This document shows positions 14,252-23,104 of a stretch of DNA of 23,810 bases, piece after piece. Source of the stretch: Planctomycetota bacterium (GTDB lineage Bacteria; Planctomycetota; Planctomycetia; Isosphaerales; Isosphaeraceae); assembly GCA_021777685.1 (NCBI GenBank), contig JAJYDH010000023.1, positions 1-23,810 of the forward strand. The letters are read 5' to 3'. The translations under genes were made by a program, and so were the position numbers. Below the pieces are notes generated by a model. It did not search any database and was not told the DNA's origin. It saw nothing but the letters and a program-made list of their open reading frames with translations. Numbering within the stretch: the stretch's first letter is position 1; the number at the start of each line of letters is the position of its first letter.

Positions 14252-14812
14252 CTTCTGAAGCGGCGGCGAAATATTCGCGGAGCTTGCGTTCCATCTCAGA
14301 CTCTGTGTTGCTCCCGCTCAGGACCTCGACGGCAAGGGTCGGCGACAGCGGGGGAATCGGTGCCGTGCGAAACCGGCCGGGAGGGAACAGGTCCCGGGCG
14401 ATGAACGAGACGTCGGGGACGCGGACCAGGCCGGGGCGGGGGCCAGTAGCATCTTCCCATCCGGCCCGGCGACGATCCCCAGGGGATTCTGGGAGAGGAA
14501 GTTCTTCAGGAGATCGATGAGCACGCAGAGATCGATGAGCACGCAGACCATGTTCGACCCGTAGAAACCATCGTCTTCTCCACCAGGACGCCCTCGGCGA
14601 GTTCGCGGGGCCAATCCTCGTGATCATTGATGGCGAGGACATCATCCACTGTGGCCGTCCCCGGGGGGGACGGGCCAGGACACGATCGGCGGGCACTCCG
14701 AGAGCCTCGAGGAAGTCGGCGGGCGTTGGGCTCTTCTCCACGATTCGAGGTTCGATCGATGTGGTCGATGGGGAGATCGTCAGATCCTCTCGGACTCGGC
14801 CATGAGAAGGGT
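14252..14812 (-). pseudogene. Uma2-family (DUF820) nuclease-like gene, frameshifted
   Basis: Recognisable Uma2 pieces occur in order in three frames of the minus strand. They are PTPADFLEALGVPADRVLARPPRG, here given in part, near 14660-14750 (frame 1); ATVDDVLAINDHEDWPRELA and GVLVEKTM near 14575-14655 (frame 2); NFLSQNPLGIVAGPDGKMLL near 14455-14515 (frame 3); then PDVSFIARDLFPPGRF and LAVEVLSGSNTESEMERKL to REYFAA near 14265-14420 (frame 1 again). At least three frameshifts are needed, one beside a G7 run (14668-14674 area). An 18-bp tandem duplication (14511-14546) adds CVLIDL to the third piece. The normal C-terminal strand with the catalytic Lys/Glu is missing after REYFAA. Uma2 proteins are PD-(D/E)XK-fold, often multicopy in planctomycetes; function is uncertain. 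Sequencing error could explain single shifts but not the duplication plus truncation. Confidence 0.7.
14511..14546. repeat. 18-bp perfect tandem duplication inside the Uma2 relic
   Basis: The unit agatcgatgagcacgcag occurs twice in direct succession (14511-14528 and 14529-14546). As 18 is a multiple of three it keeps frame and duplicates six residues. It looks like a slippage event in a gene no longer under selection. Confidence 0.85.
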
Positions 14813-14956
14813 ACAATTTCCATGATCCGCCCGGACTGATACGCAGGGCAGGCGAATGACGGGCGAATCCGGTCGAGCTAGTCGGCCGGCCTTCATCCGG
14901 TTTACAATCGGCTCTGTCAAGCCGTTCACACTCGCGACCCGGACCCGACCGCCCTG

Positions 14957-15709
14957 ATGTCCATCACCGCTCCGACATCCAAGACGCCTGAGCTCGAAAT
15001 CCCCGGGGCAGCCATCCCCTCGGACTCGCTCGCCCGGCGGCTCCGGCCGCTCGCGGGCAAGCCGGCCGGGTCGCTGGTGATCCACGAGATCTATCGGAGC
15101 CTCCAGGGGGAGAGCACCCTCGCAGGGCTGCCCTGCACGTTCGTCAGGTTGACGGCGTGCCACCTCCGCTGCTCCTATTGCGACACCGCCCACGCCTTCC
15201 ACCGAGGCGAGACCGTCCCGCTCGACGAGGTGGTCTCGCGGGCGCTGGCGACCGGCGACCGCCTGATCGAGGTGACGGGCGGCGAGCCGCTGCTCCAGCC
15301 CGAGGTCTTCCCGCTCATGTCCTCGCTGGCCGACGCGGGGCGGACCGTCCTCCTGGAGACCAGCGGGGCCGTCAACATCGCCCCGGTCGACCCCCGGGTG
15401 ACGATCATCCTCGACGTGAAGACGCCGGGCTCGGGCGAGGCCGCCGCGAATCTCGAAGCCAACCTCGCCCTCCTCAAGCCGACCGATGAGGTCAAGTACG
15501 TCGTCTGCGACCGCGACGATTTCGACTGGGCCGTCGCCCACGTCCGGGCCTTCGGCCTGGCCTCGCGCGTGCCGGTCCTGGTCGGCGCCGCGCACGGCCG
15601 GGTCGACCCGACCGAACTGGCCGCCTGGGTCCTGGAAACCGGCCTACCGCTCCGGCTCCAGGTCCAGCTCCACAAGCTCCTCTGGGGGCCGACCGCCCGG
15701 GGGGTCTGA
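14957..15709 (+). CDS. queE: 7-carboxy-7-deazaguanine synthase QueE (radical SAM)
   Basis: The 250-aa product converts 6-carboxytetrahydropterin to 7-carboxy-7-deazaguanine in the queuosine/7-deazaguanine pathway. It is a cytosolic radical SAM enzyme. HEIYRSLQGES (~43-53) is the usual substrate-binding N-terminal motif. The 4Fe-4S motif CHLRCSYC (CX3CX2C; Cys68, Cys72, Cys75) is the compact radical-SAM form. VTGGEPLLQ (~104-112) is the SAM-binding GGEP. LETSG and ILDVKTPGSG follow, and the C-terminus LRLQVQLHKLLWG matches the family QxHK ending. Start ATG 14957 gives a ~40-residue extension before the core; no clear Shine-Dalgarno is visible, and a -10-like TACAAT lies at 14903-14908. Other queuosine genes are not in the window. 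Confidence 0.93.
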   Translation: MSITAPTSKTPELEIPGAAIPSDSLARRLRPLAGKPAGSLVIHEIYRSLQGESTLAGLPCTFVRLTACHLRCSYCDTAHAFHRGETVPLDEVVSRALATGDRLIEVTGGEPLLQPEVFPLMSSLADAGRTVLLETSGAVNIAPVDPRVTIILDVKTPGSGEAAANLEANLALLKPTDEVKYVVCDRDDFDWAVAHVRAFGLASRVPVLVGAAHGRVDPTELAAWVLETGLPLRLQVQLHKLLWGPTARGV

Positions 15710-16538
15710 GCGGACCCGGGAGGGTTGGGCAACGCTCGCGAGAGGTTGCTCGGCCGGGCTACGGCGTCCGGAAGGTGAAATCCCTCGCGGCTTCCTCCAT
15801 CGCTTGTTCCGGAATCCTCGGCTCGCGGGCCGGACGGGATCGCGCGAAAGCAGCCGTCCGCTGAGTTTTCTTTCGGCGGGAAAACCCGGTTATTTCGGGC
15901 CGATTTCGCACGATGATAAGGTCGCGATGGGCGATGAATCGAGCCCCGGCGACATCGATGGGAGGGGCAAACGGGCGGGATGGCCCGGCCGATTGGGTTC
16001 GGATTTCTCGGACATCGGCCTCGGGCGGCCGGGTTCGACTCGCATGGCCGGGGAATTGGCCTCGAGTTCTCAAGGGCGAGGCGCGGCGCGGCCAGAGGTG
16101 TTGGGTCCGAGTTTTCGATCCGGGGCGGCGGGCTTGATCGGGTGGGTTCGTTTTTCCTTCCCGGCGAGAGCTGCGGTCTTGACGTCATCCGATCGAGATT
16201 GTTTATGGTTTTCTGGGGCATTTGCGTGAATTTGAGATCTGGATTCTAAAATCCCGGATCGTCTCCCGCCAGCAAACATTCATAAATCGTCTCTGGGATA
16301 TCAACGAAAGCGCATGGCCGCGCGGCGGGCCGAATTGGCCGACATCGGGAGGTCCGTTGCCGTGGCCCGGGGGCGTCGACCGGCCCGCCGGCGCCTTGAC
16401 GACCGCCCGGTCGGGCGTTAGGTTGTGGCGTTTCAGCAGGTTACAAATACACAGACGGGGGCGGTCGGAGACGGGCCAGGGACGCCGGTCCGACGTCCTC
16501 CGGCCCGCGTTCCGCGTCCCAGGGAGTTCGCACGACCG
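15710..16538. other. 829-nt non-coding stretch between queE and ppdK
   Basis: Frames crossing this stretch have no family features and odd composition, so I see no gene. Just after queE is a weak hairpin region (CCCGG at 15715 with CCGGG at 15754, and GCAAC/GTTGC at 15729-15733/15745-15749), a possible terminator without T-run. The middle has many short runs such as GGGTTCG and TTTTTCC without clear repeats. A TTGACG at 16179 with a poor -10 is a weak promoter. The best signal is the ppdK promoter at 16396-16424. AT content rises around 16195-16310. Confidence 0.5.
16396..16424 (+). promoter_or_regulatory. Probable promoter of ppdK
   Basis: TTGACG (16396-16401, 5 of 6) and TAGGTT (16419-16424) are 17 nt apart, giving a predicted start near 16431 and a ~108-nt leader. 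The -10 form TAGxxT is matched by a second candidate upstream of pilB (TTGTCG-N17-TAGCCT). Confidence 0.5.
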
Positions 16539-19214
16539 ATGTCCGACACGCACAAGTACGTGTATTCGTTCGGCGGTGGGAAGGCCGAGGGCAAGGCCGA
16601 CATGAAGGCCCTGCTCGGCGGCAAAGGGGCCAACCTGGCCGAGATGAGCGTCATCGGCATCCCCGTGCCCCCCGGATTCACCATCACCACCGAGGTCTGC
16701 GCGGCCTACTACGAGAACGGCAAGAAGCTGCCCGACGCCGTCAGGCCCCAGGTCGAGGCGGCCATCAAGCAGGTCGAGCAGCAGATCGGCACCCGGCTGG
16801 GCGACCCGGCCGACCCCCTGCTCGTCAGCGTCCGCTCCGGCGCCGCGCTGTCGATGCCGGGCATGATGAACACGATCCTCAACCTCGGCCTCTCCGACGC
16901 CTCGACCGAAGGCCTGGCCAAGAAGACCGGAAACGTCCGGTTCGCCTACGACGGCTATCGCCGGCTGATCGACATGTTCGGCTCGGTCGTCATGGGCGTC
17001 GATCACGAGCACTTCGAGCACGAGCTCGACTCCCTCAAGAAGGAGCGGGGCGTCCAGCTCGACACCGAGCTGACCGGCGACGACCTCAAGCTCCTCGTCC
17101 AGAAGTACAAGGCCGTCTACAAGAAGGGGACCGGATCGGACTTCCCCCAGGACCCCAAGGACCAGCTTTGGGCGGCGATCATGGCCGTCTTCAATAGCTG
17201 GGAGGGGAAGAAGGCGATCGAGTACCGCCGGATCGAGAAGATCACCGGCCTGAAGGGCACGGCGGTCAACGTCCAGGCGATGGTCTTCGGCAACATGGGC
17301 GAGAACTCCGGGACCGGCGTCGCCTTCACCCGCGACCCGAACACCGGCGAGGACGTCTTCTACGGCGATTATCTCATCAACGCCCAGGGAGAGGACGTCG
17401 TCGCCGGCATCCGGACCCCCGAGCCGATCAGCCGGCTTCAGGACGACATGCCCAAGGTGTACTCCGAGCTGATGGACATCCGCCAGAAGCTCGAAGGCCA
17501 CTACAAGGACATGCAGGACATCGAGTTCACCGTCCAGGACGGCACGCTCTACATGCTCCAGACCCGGAGCGGCAAGCGGAACGGCCCCTCGGCCGTCCGG
17601 ATCGCCGTCGAGATGGTCAAGTCCGGGATGATCGACAAGAAGACGGCCCTCCAGCGCGTCAATCCCGACCGGCTCAATGACCTGCTCCTCCCCATGCTCG
17701 ACCCCAAGGCCAAGGTCGAGGCGATCGCCCGGGGGATCGACGCCAGCCCCGGCGCCGCCTGCGGGAAGATCGTCCTCTCGGCCGAGGACGCCGTCGCCCA
17801 CGTCGCGGCCCACCCAGGCGTGCCGATCCTCCTGGTCCGCAAGGAGACCAGCCCCGAGGACGTCGCCGGGATGCACCTGGCCGCCGGCATCCTGACCTCG
17901 ACCGGCGGCAAGGCCAGCCACGCGGCGGTCGTCGCCCGAGGGTGGGGCAAGCCCTGCGTCGTCGGCTGTGAAGCCGTCCGGATCGACGAGAAGGCCGGCA
18001 CGATCACCGTCGCCGGCAAGACGATCCAGGCCGGCGAGTATCTCACGATCAACGGGACCAACGGCGACGTGATGCTCGGGCAGGTCCCGACCGTCCCGCC
18101 GACGATCTCCGGCTCGTTCGCCGAGTTCATGTCCTGGGCCGACGAGTTCCGGACCCTCAAGGTCCGGGCCAACGCCGACGCCCCCAATGACGCCACCAAG
18201 GCCCGCGAATTCGGCGCCGAGGGGATCGGCCTCTGCCGGACCGAGCACATGTTCTTCGGCGACGACCGCATCCTCCCCATGCGGAAGATGATCCTGGCCG
18301 ATGACGTGGCGGGCCGGCAGGCCGCCCTGGCCGAGCTCGAGCCGTTCCAGAAGAAGGACTTCGTCGGCCTGTTCGAGGCGATGGACGGCCTGCCCGTCAC
18401 CATCCGCCTGCTCGACCCGCCGCTCCACGAGTTCCTCCCGCACGACGAGAAGGGCCAGGCCGACGTCGCCCGGTCGATCGGCGTGCCGGTCGACAAGGTC
18501 AAGCACCGGGTCGAGGAACTCCACGAGTTCAACCCGATGCTCGGGTTCCGCGGCTGCCGTCTCCCGATCGTCTTCCCCGAGATCGGCGACATGCAGATCC
18601 GGGCCATCATCGAGGCCGCCATCGAGGTCAAGAAGATGGGCAAGAGCGTCCTGCCCGAGATCATGATCCCGCTCGTCGGGACGGTCGAGGAGCTGACGAT
18701 GCTCAAGAAGCGGACCATCGCCGTGGCCGAGGAGGTCATGGCCAAGGCGGGGACGCAGGTGGAATACCTCATCGGCACGATGATCGAGGTCCCCCGGGCC
18801 GCCCTGACCGCCGACAAGATCGCCGAGGAGGCCCAGTTCTTCTCGTTCGGCACCAACGACCTGACCCAGATGACCTTCGGCTTCAGCCGGGACGACATCA
18901 AGGGGTTCATGCCGACCTACCTGAGGGAGAAGATCCTGCCGGTCGACCCGTTCCAGACCCTCGACGCCTCCGGCGTCGGCCAGCTCGTCGAGATGGGCGT
19001 GACCAAGGGCCGCGCCGCCCGCAAGGCCAAGGCCGGCGAGCACCTCAAGGTCGGCATCTGCGGCGAGCACGGCGGCGATCCCGAGTCGGTCGCGTTCTGC
19101 CACAAGGCGGGCCTCGATTACGTCTCCTGCTCCCCGTTCCGGGTCCCCATCGCCCGGCTCGCCGCCGCGCAGGCCGCGCTCGCCGACGGGAAGGCCATCA
19201 GCCGCGACCGCTGA
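16539..19214 (+). CDS. ppdK: Pyruvate, phosphate dikinase
   Basis: The 891-aa enzyme interconverts pyruvate, ATP and phosphate with PEP, AMP and pyrophosphate; length is normal for bacterial PPDK. The N-terminal ATP-grasp region starts YVYSFGGGKAEG and GGKGANLAEMS (~27-37), with VSVRSGAALSMPGMM (~96-110) and GENSGTGVAFTRDPNTGE (~254-271). The phosphohistidine domain has LTSTGGKASHAAVVARG with catalytic His461 and the neighbouring regulatory-type threonine. The C-terminal TIM barrel shows GIGLCRTEHMF, RLLDPPLHEFLP, MIPLVGTVEEL, FGTNDLTQMTFG and the terminal GICGEHGGDPESV with active-site Cys near 833. The frame is open from 16425, but ATG 16539 has AGGGAG 12 nt upstream and begins at family-like sequence. 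It has its own promoter and a GC-rich hairpin after its stop. Confidence 0.97.
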   Translation: MSDTHKYVYSFGGGKAEGKADMKALLGGKGANLAEMSVIGIPVPPGFTITTEVCAAYYENGKKLPDAVRPQVEAAIKQVEQQIGTRLGDPADPLLVSVRSGAALSMPGMMNTILNLGLSDASTEGLAKKTGNVRFAYDGYRRLIDMFGSVVMGVDHEHFEHELDSLKKERGVQLDTELTGDDLKLLVQKYKAVYKKGTGSDFPQDPKDQLWAAIMAVFNSWEGKKAIEYRRIEKITGLKGTAVNVQAMVFGNMGENSGTGVAFTRDPNTGEDVFYGDYLINAQGEDVVAGIRTPEPISRLQDDMPKVYSELMDIRQKLEGHYKDMQDIEFTVQDGTLYMLQTRSGKRNGPSAVRIAVEMVKSGMIDKKTALQRVNPDRLNDLLLPMLDPKAKVEAIARGIDASPGAACGKIVLSAEDAVAHVAAHPGVPILLVRKETSPEDVAGMHLAAGILTSTGGKASHAAVVARGWGKPCVVGCEAVRIDEKAGTITVAGKTIQAGEYLTINGTNGDVMLGQVPTVPPTISGSFAEFMSWADEFRTLKVRANADAPNDATKAREFGAEGIGLCRTEHMFFGDDRILPMRKMILADDVAGRQAALAELEPFQKKDFVGLFEAMDGLPVTIRLLDPPLHEFLPHDEKGQADVARSIGVPVDKVKHRVEELHEFNPMLGFRGCRLPIVFPEIGDMQIRAIIEAAIEVKKMGKSVLPEIMIPLVGTVEELTMLKKRTIAVAEEVMAKAGTQVEYLIGTMIEVPRAALTADKIAEEAQFFSFGTNDLTQMTFGFSRDDIKGFMPTYLREKILPVDPFQTLDASGVGQLVEMGVTKGRAARKAKAGEHLKVGICGEHGGDPESVAFCHKAGLDYVSCSPFRVPIARLAAAQAALADGKAISRDR

Positions 19215-19251
19215 TCGGTCGGGAACTCTTTCGCCATGTTGCCGTCTAATC

Positions 19252-19286
19252 CTCGGGCCGTCGGAGACCACCTCCGGCGGCCCGGG
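19252..19286 (+). terminator. Strong GC-rich hairpin after ppdK, possible terminator without T-run
   Basis: CTCGGGCCGTCGGAG pairs with CTCCGGCGGCCCGGG over 15 bp (two G-U pairs) around ACCAC, starting 38 nt after the ppdK stop. It is followed by CTCGTTTCG, not a true T-run, so termination is inferred from stability and place. Confidence 0.45.
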
Positions 19287-19370
19287 CTCGTTTCGAACAG
19301 CCGCCCTGTCGATCCTGGGAGACACACGACCCCGTCCCGTAACCCCTGGCGCGATTTTGGGTCCGGTCGC

Positions 19371-19399
19371 TTGTCGGGCCCGAAACGTCGTGGTAGCCT
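19371..19399 (+). promoter_or_regulatory. Promoter candidate of the pilB-like gene
   Basis: TTGTCG (19371-19376) and TAGCCT (19394-19399) are spaced by 17 nt, similar to the ppdK promoter. Predicted leader about 227 nt. Confidence 0.35.
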
Positions 19400-19632
19400 A
19401 GGGATGAACGCTCGGGTCATCCATCGCATCATCTCGTCCGATCGGTGTTTCTTCGGATCGTCGAGTCTCGGCGGCTCCAGCTTTGTTCCTTGCGGGCCGG
19501 TCGTAACCCCGCGACAACCTCTCGACTCAGATCGAATTCGCACTCGCGCGCGGAAAGTCAGGCGCCCGGCGGCGCCACCACTTCGACGCGCCGTCGCCTC
19601 CAGGTCCGGCGACCCTCTCGGAGCCCCGTCTC

Positions 19633-21363
19633 ATGGCCAAGCAGAACCGCGATTGGAGCGATATCCTGGTCAAGCGCGGGGTGATCGGCCCCGATCAGCT
19701 CAAGGAAGCCCAGCGGATGGGCAACCTCGCCCTGGAAGAGGCGCTGGTCAAGCTCAACTACGTCGACAGCGACGACGTCATGAAGGCCAAGGCCGAGCAG
19801 TTCGGGATGGACTTCGTCGCCCTCCGCGACATCGAGATCCCCACCTCGGTCATCGAGCTCGTCCCCGAGTCGCTCGCTCGCGAAAACGTCGTGATGCCGC
19901 TCGCCCAGGAAAACGGGATGATCAAGGTCATCATGGCCAACCCCAACGACTTCGAGACCGTCGACAAGCTCCGGTTCGTCCTGAACCGAGAGATCGACGT
20001 GGCCCTCGCGTCGAAGGAGGCCATCCTCGAGGCGATCAACAAGTATTACGGCGGGACGTCGCAGGAGACCGAGTCGGTCGACTCGATGCTCCAGGAATTC
20101 ACCGACACGGCCATCGACTTCTCCGACGACGGCGCCGGCAGCAAGAGCGGCTCGGGCGCGAACACGATGGAGGAAGGGGACGCGCCGGTCATCCGACTGG
20201 TGCATCTCATCATCCAGGAGGCCGTGATGACACGGGCCTCGGACATCCATATCGAGCCCTTCCAGGACCGGGTCCGGATTCGCTACCGGATCGACGGCGT
20301 CCTCATCGAGCGCGACTCCGCCCCGCGCCGGCTCCTCGCGGCCATCGTCAGCCGGCTCAAGATCATGGGGTCGATCGACATCGCGGAGAAGCGCCGCCCG
20401 CAGGACGGGCGGATCAAGATCCACGTCGCGGGCAAGGACATCGACCTCCGCGTCAGCATCCTCCCGACCAACCACGGCCAGTCGGTCGTCATGCGAATCC
20501 TGGACCGTGACAACATCAAGGTCGGACTTCGGGACCTCGGGTTCGCCGAGGACGACTGGAAGAAGTTCCAGCAGCTCATCAAGCGGCCCAACGGCATCCT
20601 CCTCGTCACCGGCCCGACCGGCTCGGGCAAGACGACGACCCTCTACGCCGCGCTCAACGAGTTGAACCGACCCGACGTCAAGATCATCACCGCCGAGGAC
20701 CCGGTCGAGTACTACCTCCCGGGCGTGAATCAATGCGAGGTCCGGGCCAAGATCGGGATGACTTTTGCACGCATCATTCGAGCCATGCTCCGCCAGAATC
20801 CGAACATCCTCCTGGTGGGCGAGATCCGGGATGAAGAGACGGCGAACACCGCGATCCAGGCGTCTTTGACGGGACACCTGGTTTTCAGCACACTCCACAC
20901 GAACGATGCGCCCAGTGCTGTTACAAGATTGGTCGACATCGGGGTCCAGCCCTTCCTCGTCGCCAGCTCGGTCATGGCGATCATGGCGCAACGACTGGTC
21001 CGCAAAGTCTGCCCGAAATGCAAGGTCCGATACGAGCCGCCGGCCGCCACCCTCAAGGCCATCGGTCTCCGCCCCGAGATCGCCAAGAAGGCCAACTTCA
21101 TGAAGGGCAAGGGGTGCTCGCACTGCAACAAGTCGGGCTACCGGGGCCGGATGGGCATCTACGAATTGATGGTCATGACCAGCACGATCCGCGACATGAC
21201 GTTCAAGGGAGAGCCGACCCAGGCGCTCCGTAAAGTGGCACGCAAGCAGGGGATGCACACTCTTTTCGAGGATGGGATGATCAAGGCCCTGAAGGGGCAG
21301 ACCACCCTGGAAGAGATCCTGCGGATCACCCACCAGGAGTCGCTCGCGGAGACGACGGTCTGA
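19633..21363 (+). CDS. pilB: Type IV pilus assembly / type II secretion ATPase, PilB/GspE family
   Basis: The 576-aa product is a complete hexameric assembly ATPase that powers pilin polymerisation at the inner membrane. An MshEN-type N-terminal domain (~1-140: DWSDILVKRGVI, ALVKLNYV, EQFGMDFVALRDIEIP) is followed by a low-complexity linker (SDDGAGSKSGSGAN, ~164-177). The core shows ASDIHIEPF (~202-210), Walker A GPTGSGKT (327-334), Asp box ITAEDPVEY (~352-360), Walker B ILLVGEIRDEE (~392-402) and His box TGHLVFSTLHTND (~413-425). A tetracysteine zinc site follows, CPKC (460, 463) and CSHC (495, 498). Both the zinc site and the His box separate PilB/GspE from PilT. GGAG lies 9 nt before the start. 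It heads a row of three such ATPase genes; PilB versus GspE cannot be settled without the neighbouring genes. Confidence 0.93.
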   Translation: MAKQNRDWSDILVKRGVIGPDQLKEAQRMGNLALEEALVKLNYVDSDDVMKAKAEQFGMDFVALRDIEIPTSVIELVPESLARENVVMPLAQENGMIKVIMANPNDFETVDKLRFVLNREIDVALASKEAILEAINKYYGGTSQETESVDSMLQEFTDTAIDFSDDGAGSKSGSGANTMEEGDAPVIRLVHLIIQEAVMTRASDIHIEPFQDRVRIRYRIDGVLIERDSAPRRLLAAIVSRLKIMGSIDIAEKRRPQDGRIKIHVAGKDIDLRVSILPTNHGQSVVMRILDRDNIKVGLRDLGFAEDDWKKFQQLIKRPNGILLVTGPTGSGKTTTLYAALNELNRPDVKIITAEDPVEYYLPGVNQCEVRAKIGMTFARIIRAMLRQNPNILLVGEIRDEETANTAIQASLTGHLVFSTLHTNDAPSAVTRLVDIGVQPFLVASSVMAIMAQRLVRKVCPKCKVRYEPPAATLKAIGLRPEIAKKANFMKGKGCSHCNKSGYRGRMGIYELMVMTSTIRDMTFKGEPTQALRKVARKQGMHTLFEDGMIKALKGQTTLEEILRITHQESLAETTV

Positions 21364-21722
21364 TTGGACTTGCCCGAGCCGGCGGTCTCCGCGCGTTGGG
21401 CCTGATAAGCCCGTCGCGCCACCTCGGTCCGGGCAGTCCGCGGGCCGACGACACGGACCGCACGGGTCCCTCTTGAGCGCGAGATGTCCCCGACTCGGGT
21501 CGACAAACCCTCGCCCGTCGCTTGATTCGGGATGCCGTGGGGCGGAATAATGGGGTGCGGGACGGGTTCCCGAGTCGTCCGCGCAACTCCCATCGCAAGT
21601 TCTCCGTTCCGCTGGACACCTGGTTCGCAATACAAGATCAACCCTCTACACTCGTGGAGGGATGACGCCCCCGAGAGCGGGGGTGGGCCGACGGAGACCT
21701 GGCGAAAGGTAATAAGACGCTC
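21364..21722. other. 359-nt gap between pilB and pilT
   Basis: No credible ORF. After the pilB stop is an imperfect hairpin, GCGCG and GGGC against GCCC and CGCGC with loop CTGATAA (21391-21419). It has no T-run. A promoter candidate is at 21522-21551. Just before the pilT ribosome-binding region, CCCCC-GAGAGC-GGGGG forms a hairpin at 21668-21683, which might modulate initiation. Confidence 0.45.
21522..21551 (+). promoter_or_regulatory. Promoter candidate of pilT
   Basis: TTGATT (21522-21527) and AATAAT (21546-21551, 5 of 6 to TATAAT) are separated by 18 nt, in a small AT-richer patch. Leader would be ~165 nt. Confidence 0.4.
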
Positions 21723-22847
21723 ATGGGAACGTTGCTGATCGACAAGCTGCTCCAGACGGTCGTGACCCAGAAGGCGAGCGACCTCCACCTGACCGTCGGC
21801 TCCAAGCCGATGCTCCGGCTGGGCGGCCACATGGTCCCGCTGAACACGAAGGTCCTGGAGAGTTCCGACACCTCGGCCCTGATGAAGAGCATCACGCCCG
21901 AGCGATGCCAGCAGGAGCTGCAGGAGGTCGGCGGGACCGACTTCGGGTTCGCCTTCGGCGAGGCGGCCCGGTTCCGGGTCGCCATCTTCAAGCAGCGGGG
22001 CAACGTCGGGCTGGTGCTCCGGCGGATCCCGAACGAATTCCTGACGTTCCAGCAGATCGGGCTGCCGACGGTCATGGAAGAGTTGATCCAGCGCCCTCGC
22101 GGGCTGATCCTCGTCACCGGGCCGACCGGCTCGGGCAAGACGACCAGCCTGGCGAGCATGATCAACTGGATCAACAACAACATGGACCGCCACATCATCA
22201 CGATCGAGGACCCGATCGAGTACTATCACAAGCACGGGAAGTCGCTCGTCAACCAGCGAGAGATCGGCATCGACGTCCCGGACTTCCCCGAGGCCATCCG
22301 CCGGGCCCTCCGGATGGACCCGGACATCATCCTCGTCGGCGAGATGCGCGACCTGGCCACGATCCAGGCGGCCATCACCGCCGCCGAGACCGGTCACATC
22401 GTCTTCGGCACGCTCCACACCAACTCGGCCGAGGGGACGGTGAACCGGATCATCGACGTGTTCCCCAAGGAGCAGCAGGACCAGATCCGGACGCAGCTCT
22501 CGGTGGCCATCCTGGGCGTGCTCGCCCAGGCGCTCGTGCCCCGCAAGCCCAAGGGGCTGGTCGCCGCCTACGAGATGCTCGTCGTCACGCCGGCCATCTC
22601 GAACCTGATCCGCGAGAACAAGACGTACCGGATCGACTCGTCGATCCAGACCGGGCGCAAGCACGGCATGATCCTGCTCGACGACAACCTGTTCAACCTC
22701 TGGCGGCAGGGGATCGTCGAGGAGGAAGAGGTCATGTACAAGTGCCGCAAGCCGGCGGAACTCCGCCTGCGGATCGAGAACGCCAAGAAGGGCATCATGG
22801 ACGACGAGGAGGAGGAAGAAGAGGAAGAAGACGTGAAGAAGAAGTGA
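21723..22847 (+). CDS. pilT: Type IV pilus retraction ATPase PilT
   Basis: The 374-aa product matches PilT, the hexameric ATPase that depolymerises pili for twitching motility. It begins with the PAS-like domain (KASDLHLTVGSKPMLRLGG, ~17-35). Walker A GPTGSGKT is at 133-140, the Asp box TIEDPIEYYH at ~160, Walker B ILVGEMRDLAT follows, and the His box is TGHIVFGTLHTNSA. It lacks the zinc tetracysteine of PilB. AISNLIRENKTYRI matches the PilT-specific AIRNLIRE motif needed for retraction. Unusual is a C-terminal tail of acidic residues followed by basics (DDE, a long Glu run, then DVKKK) of ~16 residues. An AAAGGT site lies 12 nt before the ATG. It stands between two PilB/GspE-type genes with long gaps, so each may be transcribed on its own. 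Confidence 0.95.
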   Translation: MGTLLIDKLLQTVVTQKASDLHLTVGSKPMLRLGGHMVPLNTKVLESSDTSALMKSITPERCQQELQEVGGTDFGFAFGEAARFRVAIFKQRGNVGLVLRRIPNEFLTFQQIGLPTVMEELIQRPRGLILVTGPTGSGKTTSLASMINWINNNMDRHIITIEDPIEYYHKHGKSLVNQREIGIDVPDFPEAIRRALRMDPDIILVGEMRDLATIQAAITAAETGHIVFGTLHTNSAEGTVNRIIDVFPKEQQDQIRTQLSVAILGVLAQALVPRKPKGLVAAYEMLVVTPAISNLIRENKTYRIDSSIQTGRKHGMILLDDNLFNLWRQGIVEEEEVMYKCRKPAELRLRIENAKKGIMDDEEEEEEEEDVKKK

Positions 22848-23104
22848 AAATCAAGGTTTTATAGGTCGATCGGTCGTCACGGACGGCCTTTCGGCCCGTA
22901 GCATCTCGGCCCTCCTCGCACGATCCGGCTCCGATTCGCCGATCCGCGGCGCCGCCGGTCCTCGGCGACGCCTCCCGTCTCCCGCCCCGAGGCCGTCCTG
23001 GCCCGGGCGTCTTGGTATGAAACTCGAAGCCGCGAACTCGGGCCGGCCGGTGGCCTCGCCCGGAAGCGCCCCTAATAGACCTCGCCCTCGCGGAAGGTGG
23101 ATCC

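Larger units (their letters stand above)
19215..19632. other. 418-nt gap between ppdK and the pilB-like gene
   Basis: No credible ORF. It holds the hairpin at 19252-19286, a promoter candidate at 19371-19399, a perfect GGCGCC-CGGC-GGCGCC hairpin at 19561-19576 within the pilB leader, and the GGAG ribosome-binding site at 19620-19623. Confidence 0.5.

Noticed and set aside
14780..15595. 271-aa minus-strand frame over queE
   Set aside because: Antisense shadow of queE, with low-complexity composition.
15759..16279. Overlapping ORFs in the queE-ppdK gap
   Set aside because: No family motifs, weak codon bias and mutually overlapping; treated as non-coding.
16203..19325. 1040-aa open frame on the minus strand across ppdK
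   Set aside because: It is antisense to a certain ppdK; its Asp/Gly/Val/Leu/Arg-rich text is the usual reflection of high GC3 coding DNA.
19558..21630. 690-aa minus-strand frame over pilB
   Set aside because: Antisense shadow; Leu/Asp/Val/Gly-rich text without motifs.
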